Shown here: positions 1-10,900 of the stretch, piece by piece
Layout of the letters: the number at the start of each line of letters is the position of its first letter
Position numbering within the stretch: position 1 is the first letter of the stretch
Assembly: GCA_037042915.1 (NCBI GenBank)
Contig: CM073193.1
Coordinates: 4,712,001 to 4,776,000, forward strand
Direction of reading: 5' to 3'
Length of the DNA: 64,000 nucleotides
Source: Auricularia sp. M13
Lineage: Eukaryota > Basidiomycota > Agaricomycetes > Auriculariales > Auriculariaceae
Notes under the pieces: generated by a model
Database searches by the model: none
Seen by the model: only the letters and a program-made list of their open reading frames with translations
What the model was told of the DNA's origin: nothing
Position numbers and translations under genes: made by a program

Positions 1-60
1 CTGTGACAGCTACAGGTAAGCCATCACATTGCGTGCTTACACTCATTGGCACCGGTGGAT

Positions 61-366
61 CTAAGCGTTCTCAAGCGATCCTAAGCGGTTTTAAGCGGTC
101 TCCTCGATTAATAGAAAGTTCAACCACAACTTCTCAGCGGTCTTAAGCGGTTGCGAGTGTGTCTCAGCGGTTTGTACACAAGTTGGTCGTCAGCGGTTAC
201 AAGCGGTGCTAAGCGAACTCAAGCGGTCCTAAGCGAACTCAAGCGGTTCAAATAATATTGCTGGACTACTAGATACATTCCGCTTTCGTCCGCTTAGCCC
301 TCGATTTTGTCCAAAAGTGCGGGTTCCGCTTAGAACGATTTTGTCGCGAAGTCCGGGTTCCGCTTA
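61..366. repeat. 10-bp-phased AAGCGG array with inverted CCGCTT arm
   Basis: The left half carries AAGCG(G/A) or CAGCGG cores starting at 63, 73, 83, 93, 135, 145, 165, 191, 201, 211, 221, 231 and 241. Their register is exactly 10 bp or a multiple of it. The right half carries the reverse complement CCGCTT at about 280, 290, 326 and 360. A 10-bp register puts every core on one face of the helix, and the change of orientation around position 265 gives an imperfect inverted arrangement. This is unlike the palindrome array that begins at 410. It may be the end of another element or a protein-binding array. It encodes no recognisable gene. Confidence 0.75.
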
Positions 367-390
367 AGCTAAAAGCCCCGGTACTGCTGC

Positions 391-547
391 GAGACACTGA
401 AACAGCTCAAGTCGTGACTAGAGACGGGAAATCGGTCAGCAGTCGTGACTAGTATCGCGGAAAAGCCGGGCAAGTCGTGACTATCGAGACGGTGAAACAG
501 CTCAAGTCGTGACTAGAGACGGGGAAATCGGTCAGCAGTCGTGACTA
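391..547. repeat. Tandem duplication with 95-bp period
   Basis: Segments of about 60 bp at 391-451 and 486-547 are nearly identical. Each holds two AGTCGTGACT palindromes in the same order and spacing. The palindrome array therefore grew at least partly by local tandem duplication. Confidence 0.7.
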
Positions 548-676
548 GCACTACGGGGAAAACGCTCAAGTCGTGACTTCTGAGAGCTGTCGAAGTCGCG
601 ACTGGCGGCATGCGAAGTGCGCCAAGTCGTGACTGTAAGCTGTGCCAGTCGTAACTTGAGTCTTGTAGTCGCGACT
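410..676. repeat. Palindrome array 1a (AGTCGTGACT family)
   Basis: Nine cores match AGTC(G/A)(C/T)GACT, at 410, 441, 473, 505, 537, 569, 593, 625 and 667, plus a variant at 647. Most steps are 31-32 bp, about three helical turns. Every asymmetric copy reads AGTCGTGACT on the plus strand. The array ends about 80 bp before the small ORF at 757 and lies beyond the 3' end of the minus-strand gene 1382-5072. Confidence 0.85.
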
Positions 677-756
677 CTACTGTGGACCAAGTCCGACTCC
701 GGCCTCCTCTTTTTAAGTAACACGCCCGCCCTTCCAGATGTTCTTTCCATCTCACC

Positions 757-924
757 ATGTCCTCAATGCGCTGTCTAATTGCGCAGCAAAACCAGCATCC
801 CACACCGAACGGGGTGCCGCAGGCCTTCCTCAGTGCTCACGATGTTCGCGCACACCTCGCCTCACAGCACGTGACCATCAGAGATCTCATTGACGAGCTC
901 AACACGCTCGCTGGCGGCCGCTGA
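757..924 (+). CDS. Small ORF, 55 residues, unknown
   Basis: An ATG at 757 opens a 55-residue frame ending in TGA at 922-924 (begins MSSMRCLIAQQNQHP, ends NTLAGGR). A TTTTTAAGTA stretch (about 709-720) could serve as a TATA-like element, and the palindrome array ends just upstream. The predicted product is soluble, with a helical, mildly acidic second half (SQHVTIRDLIDELNTL). I do not recognise it. It could be a first exon or chance. The support is its position, which matches that of the other island genes relative to the palindromes. Confidence 0.3.
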   Translation: MSSMRCLIAQQNQHPTPNGVPQAFLSAHDVRAHLASQHVTIRDLIDELNTLAGGR

Positions 925-1205
925 TTGCACTTTCAGGTAAAGTTTGAGACGATACTGCCAGCCGCATACTCATAGTATTTCATCGGTAGAATCACCCTCC
1001 TTTACCTCTTCGCGTTCGAACCTGTCGCCTTGGATGTACCTCATTCTCAATCCCGCATCTGCTTGTCGTTCTCCGTGTGACGCGTGCAATAAATGCTGTT
1101 GTCGCACTAGTTCTAAAGCCGCGCGAGTTTGTGCGAGACGCGCGATTTTTAGCGCCGGTCTCGCCGCTGGCACAAAGATTCAATCCGACCATTATTTTCC
1201 GCGAT

Positions 1206-1323
1206 AGTCGCGACTAACGAGAAGCATATCTCGCGAGAGTCGTGACTATCATTAGTTGCATCTCGCGAGAGTCGTGACTATGATTATTCGCAGTCGTTAC
1301 TGTGGTCATAAGTAGTCGGGACT
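1206..1323. repeat. Palindrome array 1b
   Basis: AGTCGCGACT at 1206, then AGTCGTGACT at 1238 and 1270 (32-bp steps), then degenerate copies at about 1292 and 1314 (22-bp steps). The stretch 925-1205 between arrays 1a and 1b has only short overlapping ORFs on both strands, none of them convincing. Confidence 0.8.
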
Positions 1324-1381
1324 ACCGCACTGGCGCATTCACTGCATTATATTGTCAAAGACACGACGTTGGACGCAGTCA

Positions 1382-4300
1382 CTACAGCGGACGCATCCCG
1401 CTCCCATTGGCAAAGTTCTCGAACTGGAGGAACAGCTCAAATCTGCGCATGAGCTCAGGATCTACCGGCGTGGCGCCCACTGTTCCTGCAGCCATCGGCG
1501 CCCATGGTTCTTGCGCAAGGTGCGAGGCAGGCGCAGTCGGAGGGGGCAAAGGTGGGAGTGGCTGGCCTTGCCCCGCACCGGAAGTGGATGGCAACAATGC
1601 GCTCCCCGCGTCAAAATGCGTAACGGCCGGAATACGCGAGTCGGGAACTGGCAGGGATGACTGGAGATGCGGCTGCGCGCGGTCGCCGATGGGGCCAGCC
1701 ATCGGCGCCCTGTTTGCCTGCGCAGCAGGCACAGACTGAGCGGGAAACGGTGCGAGCCCTGCGGACGGCGTGGCGGCGGAGGCGGAGAACACGCTCGCGG
1801 GGTCGATAGTCCCGGGTTCCGACGGCGTCAGCAGCAGGTTCGTCGTGTCGACATATCCGCCTTGCACCGGCTGCTGCAGATCGAACGCCTGTGCCTCATG
1901 CTCATCGTAGTCCAAAAGAGTGGCCCCTTTCCAGTCCCGTCTAGCGCGCAAGCGTTGTCGCCCTTGGGAAATATCCCCGGGTTTTCCCTCTCCAGTTGGT
2001 CGAAGATACTCTCCGAGGGCTCACGGTTGTGTTCGCGCAACAGTTCTGCATTCTATGGTCATGTGCGCGTCAGTTCTGAGTGACGTATTTCTGTTGCTCT
2101 GTGCGTACCGTTGCCACGCTCTCCTCCTCCTCCTCCTCCATCGCGTCCTCGATCGCACCGCCGCCTCCACGCTGAGTGTTCCGCGGCTCCGCCTGGCGAC
2201 CCGCCGCCGGTGCCGCGCGGCGCTTCTTCTGCGGCGCGTCCGTCTCCTCTGTCGCCTTCTTGCGCTTCCTTGCCGGCTCTTCGCGCGCGGCCTTCGCCTT
2301 CGACGAACTCGCGCCAGGCTTGTCGTTGACCTGGTCGGCTTCGTCATCCGCCTTCGCCTTCTTAGCGACACCTGTCGCCTTGGACGATTTTGCGCCAGAC
2401 TTGCTGTCGACCTGCCCGCTGCCGGTTGCCGCGTCCTGCGCTCTCATGACATCGGCGATGCGCAGCAACACGGTGCCTTGATCTGTCGTCCAGAAAGGCA
2501 GGTTCTTCCAGTCGCTATACGAGCCTGGCTCATAGCGCGCAGCTGACGTTCCTCTGGGTGTCATCAGCTTCGACTTGTCGCGCGGTCTCTGTGATCCACT
2601 AACCTTCAGTGTACGGCACCAAGCGCAGTCCGATGACGCTGTCCGTCGGCGAGCGCAATAAAGGCCACAGAGCGTCGATGAGCTTGATCATTTCCGACCG
2701 GCTGTAGTGAGTCTGAACGATGTCCATCGGCAGCCTGACGCCGTCCGGCCAGCCCTCGACGTGGTGATCGTTTTCGTGGACCTTGGTGCCGAACTTCGCA
2801 TACGTTCCCTTTGAGCTGTCCGCAACGTCTGCGTCGATGGTACCTTTCTGCGCATCAGCATTCATCGCCGTCGTGAATGGAAAAACCATACCGAGCCACC
2901 TCTGGAGTGCCTTGCGGAGTGCACTGCGAACCATGCCCTGGTCCTTTTTCTCGCTTCAATTTCGCCTGCATGTCCTCGCTGTAATCTTCAAACGCCTGCT
3001 CCTTCAAATTGAGCGCGCTAATTAACAATACACAGTCAAGTCAGCGACGTTCTCGACGCTCGCGCCGCCGTTACACGCACCCTTGCAGGAGCACCTGCTC
3101 GTTGGCTGCCGTCGCGAGGGCTACTCCGTTTGAGGCCGCCATCTTGCGCGCTATCCGATTGTTCGCGAAGCAGCAACTTGCCTGCTGTGCCAGCGTTTGC
3201 CCCGGGCGAACGCAGATCATCCACCCGAAGACCGAGATGCCGAAGTTGTAGTAGTACGGCTCCATCTGCGAGTCCAGGTTAGACAGGTTCAAGTGTCGGG
3301 CAGTAGCAAGCTATTGAGCTTACTTCCGACTCGATGTGATTTGTGAGGCGACGCATGACCTTCGCCGTGTTGCCCAGGCTCACTTCTGTCGTCGCCAGCT
3401 CAGCATCCAGGCGCTTGTTCCATACCAGGAGCTTCTTGTGGAAAGCGTCGCGTTCGGGCTGCGTCTTCAGTTTGGCCATTTCCGCCTCGTATTCTTCGCG
3501 GCATCTTCTCGCGAAGACAATTTTCTTGTCGGGGTCTGCGGGTTTGTTAGTCGCGTCCAAGGACACTGCAAATTACCAGGTCCGCTCACCTTCACTCGCT
3601 TCGAACGCCTTGCGAACTTCTGCCCAGAACTTTGTCTGCCAGAGGTTCCATGTCGTCGGACCCTTGGACTGCAGCGCGTGGAGCACCACGCCGAGCCGCT
3701 TGATGAGGGACTGCGGCGAAACACCATACTCCTTGGCCTTGTCCTCGACCCACTTCAGGAACTTCTTCCCGCCTGCATCGAACTCGTCCGCGTACGCCTT
3801 GGGGAGAGGACCTGGCTTATATGCACCCGCAGGTCGATGAGCGCCGTCGCTGTCGTCGTCGCTTTCTTCGCTCTCGTAGCCCTCCACCGCCCTCGGGTCG
3901 AACCTGAGGCCATCGTCCTCGTCGTTGATGTCGCTAAAAGTAGCGGCCTACAATTCGCCGCCGCGGTCTTGAGTCAGTATTAACTCATGAACTACATAGC
4001 GGGCAAACGCACCTGCGCGCCATCTGCGGTCGCCGTGACCTTGTCCTCGTCGCCAGCGGCGTTAGGAGCCGGTTGTAGTGGTTCGGACGGTACAAGGTGT
4101 CCGCCGCCTCGTGCACCACGACCTCGAGCCCGACCGCGTCCACGCCCGCGACCACGCCCGCGCGCCGAGGCAGGCGCGCCGTCGTCAAGGACCCCGTGCT
4201 CCTCCGTATCCGCCTCCTCGCCATCCAATGGCCGCTCTGACGTGTCGTGCTTCGACGCGCCGAGAGCACGAGTCGCAGCGCCGTCGTCTGACTCCGCCTG

Positions 4301-5072
4301 GTCGGGCGCGCGCGCGTTGGACTTTGCCTGCTTGGCCGACTTTGGCACCAGCGGGCGCGCGTGTTGGAGGTGGGCTGCGGCTTCGCCTTCGTCGACGAGG
4401 CCTGTCCACCCGCCTTCACCTGCGCGGTCGCGTTGACGCCGCCTGCGCGGCTGTCTTCTGCGCAGGCGGCTTGAGCGGGTCCGGCGGTACCGTCTGATGA
4501 AGGACGTCCGCATTTTGCGCCTCCCAGCGGGCGGCCTGCACAAACGGGTGGTGCTCGTCAGATGCGGCCGACCTTCAGGCAAACGCTGACCGCGTACCCT
4601 TTCTGCCTCTTTTTCCGCTTCAAGTTCCTGTCTCGTCTTTCTTTTCGGACGAGCAGACCGCGACTCCTAAGCAATGTGAGGAATCGTGAGCACCATGTAT
4701 AACAGACTGAATCAATGACATACCGTGGCGAGCATAACGTCAGAGACCGCGGGCCGTGCAACGGGGTTCGACTCCTCGCGGTCGGCATGCGTGCCCACCG
4801 AAGGCGGCTGGTGGACGCATAAGCCTGACATCACCATGAGTCGCAATCACAAGAGGCTTACCTGTGCTTCACGCGCGATGACAGAGGTACCCCGTTGTCC
4901 CTGCAATTGTGTTTCTACGTCGCGAGTCAGTAACGGAAAGTTATTATGTTCAAGCAGACGACGTACCATCCGCGAGCACTGAAGGCGCGTTGTCCGGAGC
5001 CTCGGGTCCTGGCGTAATTTTGCGCGGCTCGGAGACGGTGGAATCCTTAAGCTGCGCGCGCGTGAGAGGCAT
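1382..5072 (-). pseudogene. Large multi-exon island gene with acidic and basic low-complexity regions (unrecognised, broken)
   Basis: Modelled from ATG 5072 (MPLTRAQLKDSTVSEPRK) to a stop at 1382. It has about nine exons; clear phase-matched introns lie near 3991-3961, 3586-3567, 3331-3273, 3077-3020, 2607-2559 and 2095-2042. The order of segments is: a charged N-terminus, a GRGRGRGR run (about 4130-4180), an acidic stretch, a compact block with FLKWVEDKAKEYGVSPQSL and TTWNLWQTKFWAEV (about 3600-3790, loosely HMG-box-like), a helical K/E-rich part, a tyrosine-rich MEPYYYNF segment, then a lysine/glutamate tail. By eye the best coding frame changes several times (around 4570, 4430-4350, 2950 and 1950), so it is probably decayed, although sequence error cannot be excluded. 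Palindromes at 5140 and 5171 lie just upstream of the start. I do not recognise the family. The compact block hints at DNA binding, which is inference. Confidence 0.5.
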
Positions 5073-5131
5073 GGCGTGAGTACGACGTCGGGAGAGTCAG
5101 GACAAGGCGCGACTGATGCTGGGCGCGACTG

Positions 5132-5149
5132 ACCTTTTAAGTCACGACT
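5132..5149 (-). promoter_or_regulatory. TATA-like TTAAAA next to a palindrome, upstream of the 5072 gene
   Basis: On the minus strand AGTCGTGACT runs straight into TTAAAAGG, about 65 nt upstream of ATG 5072. The palindrome therefore sits in a core-promoter position for this gene. Confidence 0.4.
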
Positions 5150-5575
5150 GCAGCTGCGCCACCCGATCGTAGTCGCGACTACACGCCCGCGCTGGGCTGC
5201 CGCCAGCGCGGGCGTGATACGGTGCCTTGCGCGCGTGGGAGGTGAGCAAGAGGGATCCGGCGAATCCCGCAGAACGGTCATCACACACCCTATTTTGCAC
5301 GCAATCTAGCCGAGCTAGTCACGACTACGATGGGACTGCTGCGGACGATCATGAATTCCATCTCCAATCAGATATCAGTCGCGACTTACGCATATGCGGT
5401 CAAATTTCAGTCGCGACTTCTCCCGCTCCAATCGACCTTAGTCACGACTTTTGGCTCTGCAATGATGTCCCAGTCGCGACTGCAGTATCATTGACTTCCT
5501 CGGACGACGCGTTGCTCTGCATCATGCAGTACTCAGTCGCGACTGAGCGGTGCGGCGCGTGGTCTAGTCGCGACT
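5140..5575. repeat. Palindrome array 2, between divergent genes
   Basis: Nine cores start at 5140, 5171, 5317, 5377, 5409, 5440, 5472, 5535 and 5566. Steps of 31, 32, 31, 32, 63 and 31 bp equal three or six DNA turns. All asymmetric copies read AGTCACGACT, the opposite orientation to array 1a, so the two arrays flank the 1382-5072 gene as inverted sets. The array fills the gap between the minus-strand gene starting at 5072 and the plus-strand acidic gene. Confidence 0.85.
5182..5216. repeat. 14-bp perfect inverted repeat (hairpin)
   Basis: The arms CACGCCCGCGCTGG (5182-5195) and CCAGCGCGGGCGTG (5203-5216) are perfect reverse complements separated by 7 nt. They lie just beyond the palindrome at 5171-5180, inside the divergent promoter region. 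Confidence 0.7.
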
Positions 5576-5929
5576 TTACCCTTCCCGCGTCGCTTACATA
5601 CCCTAGAGGTCTGCGCGCATTTCAGAGACCTGCCCTCTTTCTCTCGCTGGTTCACACTGCAGATGTCGCACTCACCTCAACTTCCGTGAGCTCGTCCTCG
5701 CATCCGCACTCTCATGACTGACAAACCTCTCTGAAGTTCTGAAGCACCGGTGCAGGAGCCTCCCGACGACGTTGGTAGCCACAGGTGTGTAGGCACACAT
5801 TCTATATTGGGTATTCCTCATCGTGCGCATTAGACTCCGGCCGACGGCGGATGCTCAGACGCGCCCGGTTAACGGTGCCTCTCAGACGGTCTCCAGTTGG
5901 TCATCAACATGGGACGACGACCAGACCGA

Positions 5930-6501
5930 CGAGGTTCAGCATGGGTCCGGCTGGCCCGAACCTGTATTCCGCCGCATCAGGGGCTGGGGTCTCCCGCCCC
6001 GCCCGGTGGCACCGACGCGAAATGGTACCACGACAGCGACGGCAGCGACAGCGACCGCGAGTTGCCCCCGGACGACGAGTTTCCCGACCCCCAGGAGGAC
6101 CGCGCCTACCTCGAGTTTGTCTTGCACCAGCGGGACTGCGCGACTCGCCGCCGAAATGCTGGGCTGCAGCCGCGGACTTGCACCAGACTGGACCCCTGCG
6201 ACGACTGTGCCGAGCACGACGGCGCGTACTTTCCTAGCACGTTCTGGCAGACCATCAGCGGCGCCAGCCTGCAGGCGCACGTCGCGGAGTATCTCGCGCG
6301 CCGGCCTTCGCTTCCCATCTGGCGCTCGACGCGGCTCCCCAACTTGCATGCTCCTCGTCTCATCTTTGGTCCGCCGCAGCATTCGGCCGCAACGCCCGTG
6401 GTCGCGGACCGATCGTCTCCGCGCAGGAGGAGGGGACTAGCCGTCCTGTTTTTGGTCCTGAACGCCCGGTCACGGAGAGCGACATCGAGCTGAGCGACTG
6501 A
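5930..6501 (+). pseudogene. Small acidic island protein (unrecognised, frame-broken)
   Basis: The clearest coding stretch (about 6020-6420) gives KWYHDSDGSDSDRELPPDDE, then FVLHQRDCATRRRN, TRLDPCDDCAEHDG and HVAEYLARRP. The best C-terminus, in another frame, is RPVFGPERPVTESDIELSD with a stop at 6499-6501. The N-terminus also reads best in a third frame from about 5940 (MGPAGPNLYSAASGAG). By eye there are at least two frame changes, so it is probably decayed. It is acidic with a few cysteines (CDDC) and no recognised domain. It is divergent from the 5072 gene across palindrome array 2. Confidence 0.4.
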
Positions 6502-6608
6502 GAGGTGAGTGATTAAGTGCTATCCTCGTTTCTCATCCTCACACTTTGCCAATCAGACGACCAGCGCACGGGAGAGGAGATGGGAGCCAAGGCATGTATA
6601 CCGTGATG

Positions 6609-7335
6609 CTAAATACACTGCCACGCCAACTTTTCCGAGTCGTACATTTCTTGAAGCAAGGACTCCCCAGCCTCATGAAGCGTGAGCAGCTCTCTGAGCC
6701 CGTGAGCAATATCATGAGCACGCTGCGCGAGTTCGTCCAGCTCGCTCTCCTCCGACTTGATGCGCCGACGCCACGCTTCGTGCCAGCCTGCCTGCGCTAT
6801 GTCGAGAACCTGCTGGGCCAAATTGGCCTTTTTGCGTAGTTCCAAATGAACTTTTGCCTGCTTCTTGCTGTTGAGCATCGTTTTGAGAAGGCGGGTCGTG
6901 TATTCCGTCCATGCGGCGTCATCATCGACGTCGTGGGCCTTCCACCGCGCCAAGTCGGCGCGGAGAGCCGCGACCGCTGCTTGCAAGGGCGTCGAATCCT
7001 GGATCTTTGCAGGACTGCCAAGTAGCTGCAAAACATCGGTGCATTTAGGCAATGGGTGGTCTGCAGGGAGCGAACGAGAACGTACCGATGTAGTGCATGG
7101 CAGTGGATCCAGCTCTCCGTGACGTTGTCTCCTGCGTTGTTTCTGCGTGTCTTTGCGAGAGTGCCAGCGTTTCAAGGCTGACAGTCTCTCCTGCTCCGCA
7201 TGGCTGCGAGGACTTCGGCTGAGAGAAACACGAGCAGGAGCGCCGGACGACGCACCTTGCGTAGTACTTGCGGCGGGCGCGCCTGCGCGCCTCTTGGCGC
7301 TCCTCCTCGGTGAGGTACTTCGGCGGTCGTCCCAT
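6609..7335 (-). CDS. GRPPKY-type putative DNA-binding protein, intact
   Basis: Three exons: 7335-7256, 7218-7086 and 7025-6609. The introns are 37 and 60 nt, and the junctions keep frame. The N-terminus MGRPPKYLTEEERQEARRRA has an AT-hook-like GRPPK followed by a strongly basic helix (residues 10-75), like the basic region of a DNA-binding factor. The C-terminal 140 residues are predicted alpha-helical and charged (RLLKTMLNSKKQAKVHLEL, then ELDELAQRAHDIAHGLREL), suggesting a coiled coil. I recall similar GRPP(K/L)Y-starting small proteins in many mushroom genomes, function unknown. It is divergent from the transposase gene, with two palindromes in the shared 624-bp promoter, and its frame is unbroken. 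It is the natural candidate for the factor that binds the palindromes, but that is inference only. Confidence 0.6.
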
Positions 7336-7849
7336 GAGCTGAAGGAGAGCCTAAAAGACCACTTGACAGTCGATTCCCGAGCGGTCAGTTCACAAGTGTG
7401 AATGGAATGGAAGAGAGGAGTCGCCGGCTTTCTCCCGCAACTATGAACTGCATGGCCTCCAGCCGCACTGTTGGAAGATATGCAACAGAAAATTAGTGCA
7501 CACTGAAGGGCATATACACTCGATTTGTTTCCCTTCATTATCGCGTGCTGAGGGGCGCGGGACGGACTACAGGAGAACATCCCAGACCTTCTGGATCGAA
7601 ATCCGGCTTTTGGCTTCTGGATCGAAAACGCGCCACTTCGCGCGCATTTCGAAACTGGTTCAGAGGTAGCATGTGGAGTGCAATTGCACGATGTTATGAG
7701 GATGGTGTACATTCATTCAGCCATACTGTAATGTCTTGGGGACTTCAGCAGACCACTGGCCAAAAGAAACGCTTTCCGGCTTCGGGATAAAAACCTGCTC
7801 AGGCTTCTGGAGAGAAACCATTTCTCATTTCGGGACAGAAACACAGTTC

Positions 7850-7888
7850 AGTCGCGACTCGGGACAGAAACACAGTTCAGTCGCGACT
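7850..7888. promoter_or_regulatory. Two AGTCGCGACT palindromes in the divergent promoter
   Basis: Perfect copies at 7850-7859 and 7879-7888 belong to a 29-bp directly repeated unit (GGGACAGAAACACAGTTC before each). They lie 72-110 bp upstream of the transposase ATG at 7960 and upstream of the divergent gene starting at 7335. The rest of 7336-7849 shows no gene. It contains 'TTCTGGATCGAAA' and 'GGCTTCTGGA' type near-repeats at about 7580-7640 and 7800-7820. Confidence 0.7.
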
Positions 7889-7959
7889 AATTTGGATGGC
7901 GATGTGTTCATCCGAGACGCGTTTCTAGACTCCGACCCGTCGTTCTATTCGCCGTCACG

Positions 7960-10900
7960 ATGAGCGCCCGCGTTCCGCACAGGCACAGGGACCAAGCGCC
8001 GGCGGGCGCGCGTGCAGACGCAGCGGAGCGCGTTAATGCAGCGCTCGCGGATCCCGACCGACCGCCCCCGCCCGTGAACCTGGACGACTACAAGTTGGTG
8101 ACCAAGTCACAACTACCCGCCGCCGCCGATTGCCCGGTGAACCCAAGCTACCGCGCGGTATTCATCGTGACGTCGCGCTCTCTCTCCCTGGCGGCAAGAA
8201 ACTGTTCCAGAAACCCGGGATCCCGCCATCTGCCGTGCCGCCGGGCGATCGGCCACAGCGGCGCTCTTCGCAGCTCGCCAGGAGGCCCCCGCCCTGAATG
8301 GTTCGACGTGGACGCTGCGCTCGGTGTCGACCAGGACGACTCCGACGACTGGGACCGCGATCACGGGTTCCATGTGCATATACCGAAGGAGTCGAACAAA
8401 TCGAGGCACCGTCGGCGACGCGTGGCGCAGAACCTGCGTTGGCGGGAAATGGCGGCTGAACGGCTCCCTCGACTGTACCTGGACCTCAAGCACGGGCAGG
8501 GCGTCGAGGATATCGCGATGTGCGGCTGCGGGAAAAGCAGGGCGCTGAAAGTGATGTGTGCGGACTGGGCAGGTGCTTGAAACCCGTGCGGCTCGTGTCG
8601 TCCGTGCAGATGCTAATTGAACTGCTGCAGGCTCGCACAGCTTATTCATAACGATTTGCGACTGTCGCCCCGCAGCAGAGCAGCTCATCGCGCGCGGATA
8701 TTTCCCTTGCGCTCCGATCTGCCCGTCCATGGCGTTCCACTTGGATCTCCTGCATTTCATCTCCATCCATTCCCTCCTCGTTGCCCCGAACGTGACGGCC
8801 TGGGCAGAGACCCTCGAGACTTTCTGGACGCGCGACGCGCCGCAGGAAAAACTTACGGTATTTGCAACGTGATCGCATTTCGCCAGCGACTGACGGATCG
8901 ACCGCTGCTTTCAGGGACGGCTGCGCAAGCGTCTAGGGATGGCGCTTACCTGGTACCAGGTCGTTCTGAACAAGGCGGACCTTCTTGTCGAGTCGGAACT
9001 GCACAGTGAGCACCGCGGTTGCGTTTGAGGAATGTGCGCCGCCGACAGCTGATGACAGCGTGATTTCCCCTGCTACAGAACATCGCCCAGCTCACGGGAA
9101 CAGCGTGCCGCCCGAGCGCGACGACGACGGGGCAGCAGATCGCGCGCAGCAAGACGACGACGGGGCAGCAGATCGCGCGCAGCAAGACGACGGGCACGCC
9201 GCGGCTGTCAATCGCCGCGCCGTCGTGCGCGGCGAGGGCGATGGGGTGCAGGCAGTCGCCGCCGGCGTCGGCGTCGGCGACGGCGACGGCGACAGCGACG
9301 GCGTGGAGGCGACTGCGCAGCGCCGTCCGTCCGCATCTCTGAGACAGAAGTGCGCGTTATGCTTCGGCGGCGAAAGACCTGCGCTTGTGCATTCAAAGTG
9401 CGTCGCGGTATCGCTCAATTTTGTACAGGGCTGACGCTGTGCACAGAGCGCACGTCATAGTCTGTCTCGATGCCAATTTTGCGCAGAAGCAGACGCAAAT
9501 GCGCGGATGGCGACCCACCCTCGAGTTTCTTCCGTCGCGCTTTGCGACGGAGGCTGAGGCGTCCTCGATGGCCGCCGAGATGGAGACTTTGCAGAAACGA
9601 CCAGTCCGGCGGCGCAGGAAGGGCAAGGCCGCGCGCGTGAACGATGAGGTCCTCGACCAGTGCGAGCAGTCGTTCATCGCCGCGCAGGAGAAGGTCACAA
9701 AGGCCTCTAAGAATTATTTTGCGGACACTGGCCTGATGGCCTTGCTCTGCCGTCACGACCGCGTCCTCTGGGTCGTCAGTATATCCACACCGGGCGAGCG
9801 GCAGTTCTACGCGCTCACGCTTCTGCGCAAGCTCGGCGAGGAGATCCCCGGCACTGGAGGGTCGGTTTGCTCTACGACATCGCGTGTCAGCTGAGTCGTG
9901 GCATAGAAAAGGTCTGTGACAGTTGTGCTCTCCCGAAGATGATGTGCGCTAACAGGACATTCAGTGGGGTTATCTTCCAGAATTTGCGGATCGATTCGAG
10001 TTCGCTGTTTCGGTCTTTCACGCGTACGGGCATCAGTGGGAATGCCAAGTCGTGTTCCACCCCCGCAAATGCGAAGGCTTTGGCTTGAGCGACGGCGAAG
10101 GGTGTGAACGGTTCTGGAGCTCTATTCGACACCTGATATCCGGGCCGGCGTCTCTGGGGTGCGTGTACAATCCCGCACAGTATGAGGCAAATTAACTGAC
10201 GCGTGCAGTTCTACCGCCGCTTGTTTGTGCTGAACCGTCAGATGGATGCGCTGAGCAAGAGCGCTGTGGAAAATAGGCACGTGGTTGCGACGGAAGTACC
10301 TCGAGGCCCAGAGGCGTCTTGGTGAGGCGCGGGCGATCCTGTTGGGCACGGGCGTGCCGCGCGTCGAGCTGCGCGCTCAGTGGAAGCTGCAAGTGGATGC
10401 ACAGCTGGCGAAAAACACTCGTATGCTCACTTCACGGCACCCGAAGCATATGTACACGCTGACCGCATTTCAGGACTTTCGGCCAATGCGGGCGACAAGG
10501 CGATCGACGAGATCCTTGTCGCCCTCGCGACAGTGCAGGACTACAAGGACGAAATCCGCGACCTGCGCAAGGAGCTACGGAAGGCGCACGCGCTCACCGC
10601 TGGCCAGTTGCAAAAGACCACCGCGGCGCTGGAAGCCGCGCGACGAAACCTCGAGACGACGGGAGCGCGTCGTTGCATTACACGCGACGTTGGGCACCGA
10701 GCGCTGTCGCCGCCTGGAGGAGATGCGCGGCAATGCATACGTGTGCGCGCGCGTCAATGCACGCGCTATGCGTGCGGCCATTCGGGCTAATCTCGTCAAG
10801 CACAAGTTCGAACATCGCAAGGTGGAACGCGCGTACAGGCACCAAGTTCTCGGTGAGTTGCATTGCAGTGCAATACGCCGGCACGCATACTAACGCCAGG

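Noticed and set aside
410-676. Regularly spaced repeats resembling a CRISPR array
   Set aside because: The repeat is only 10 bp, variable and self-complementary, spacers are partly duplicated, copies lie in several separate clusters between genes, and the genome is fungal.
970-1207. Short ORFs on both strands between palindrome arrays 1a and 1b
   Set aside because: Overlapping frames on both strands and no motif. The minus-strand frame (ALKIARLAQTRAALELVRQQ) is the most protein-like but lacks a convincing start or context.
7336-7712. Upstream extension of the minus-strand frame beyond 7335 (a 367-codon open frame)
   Set aside because: It reads through introns and non-coding sequence. The ATG at 7335 with two phase-matched introns gives a better protein.
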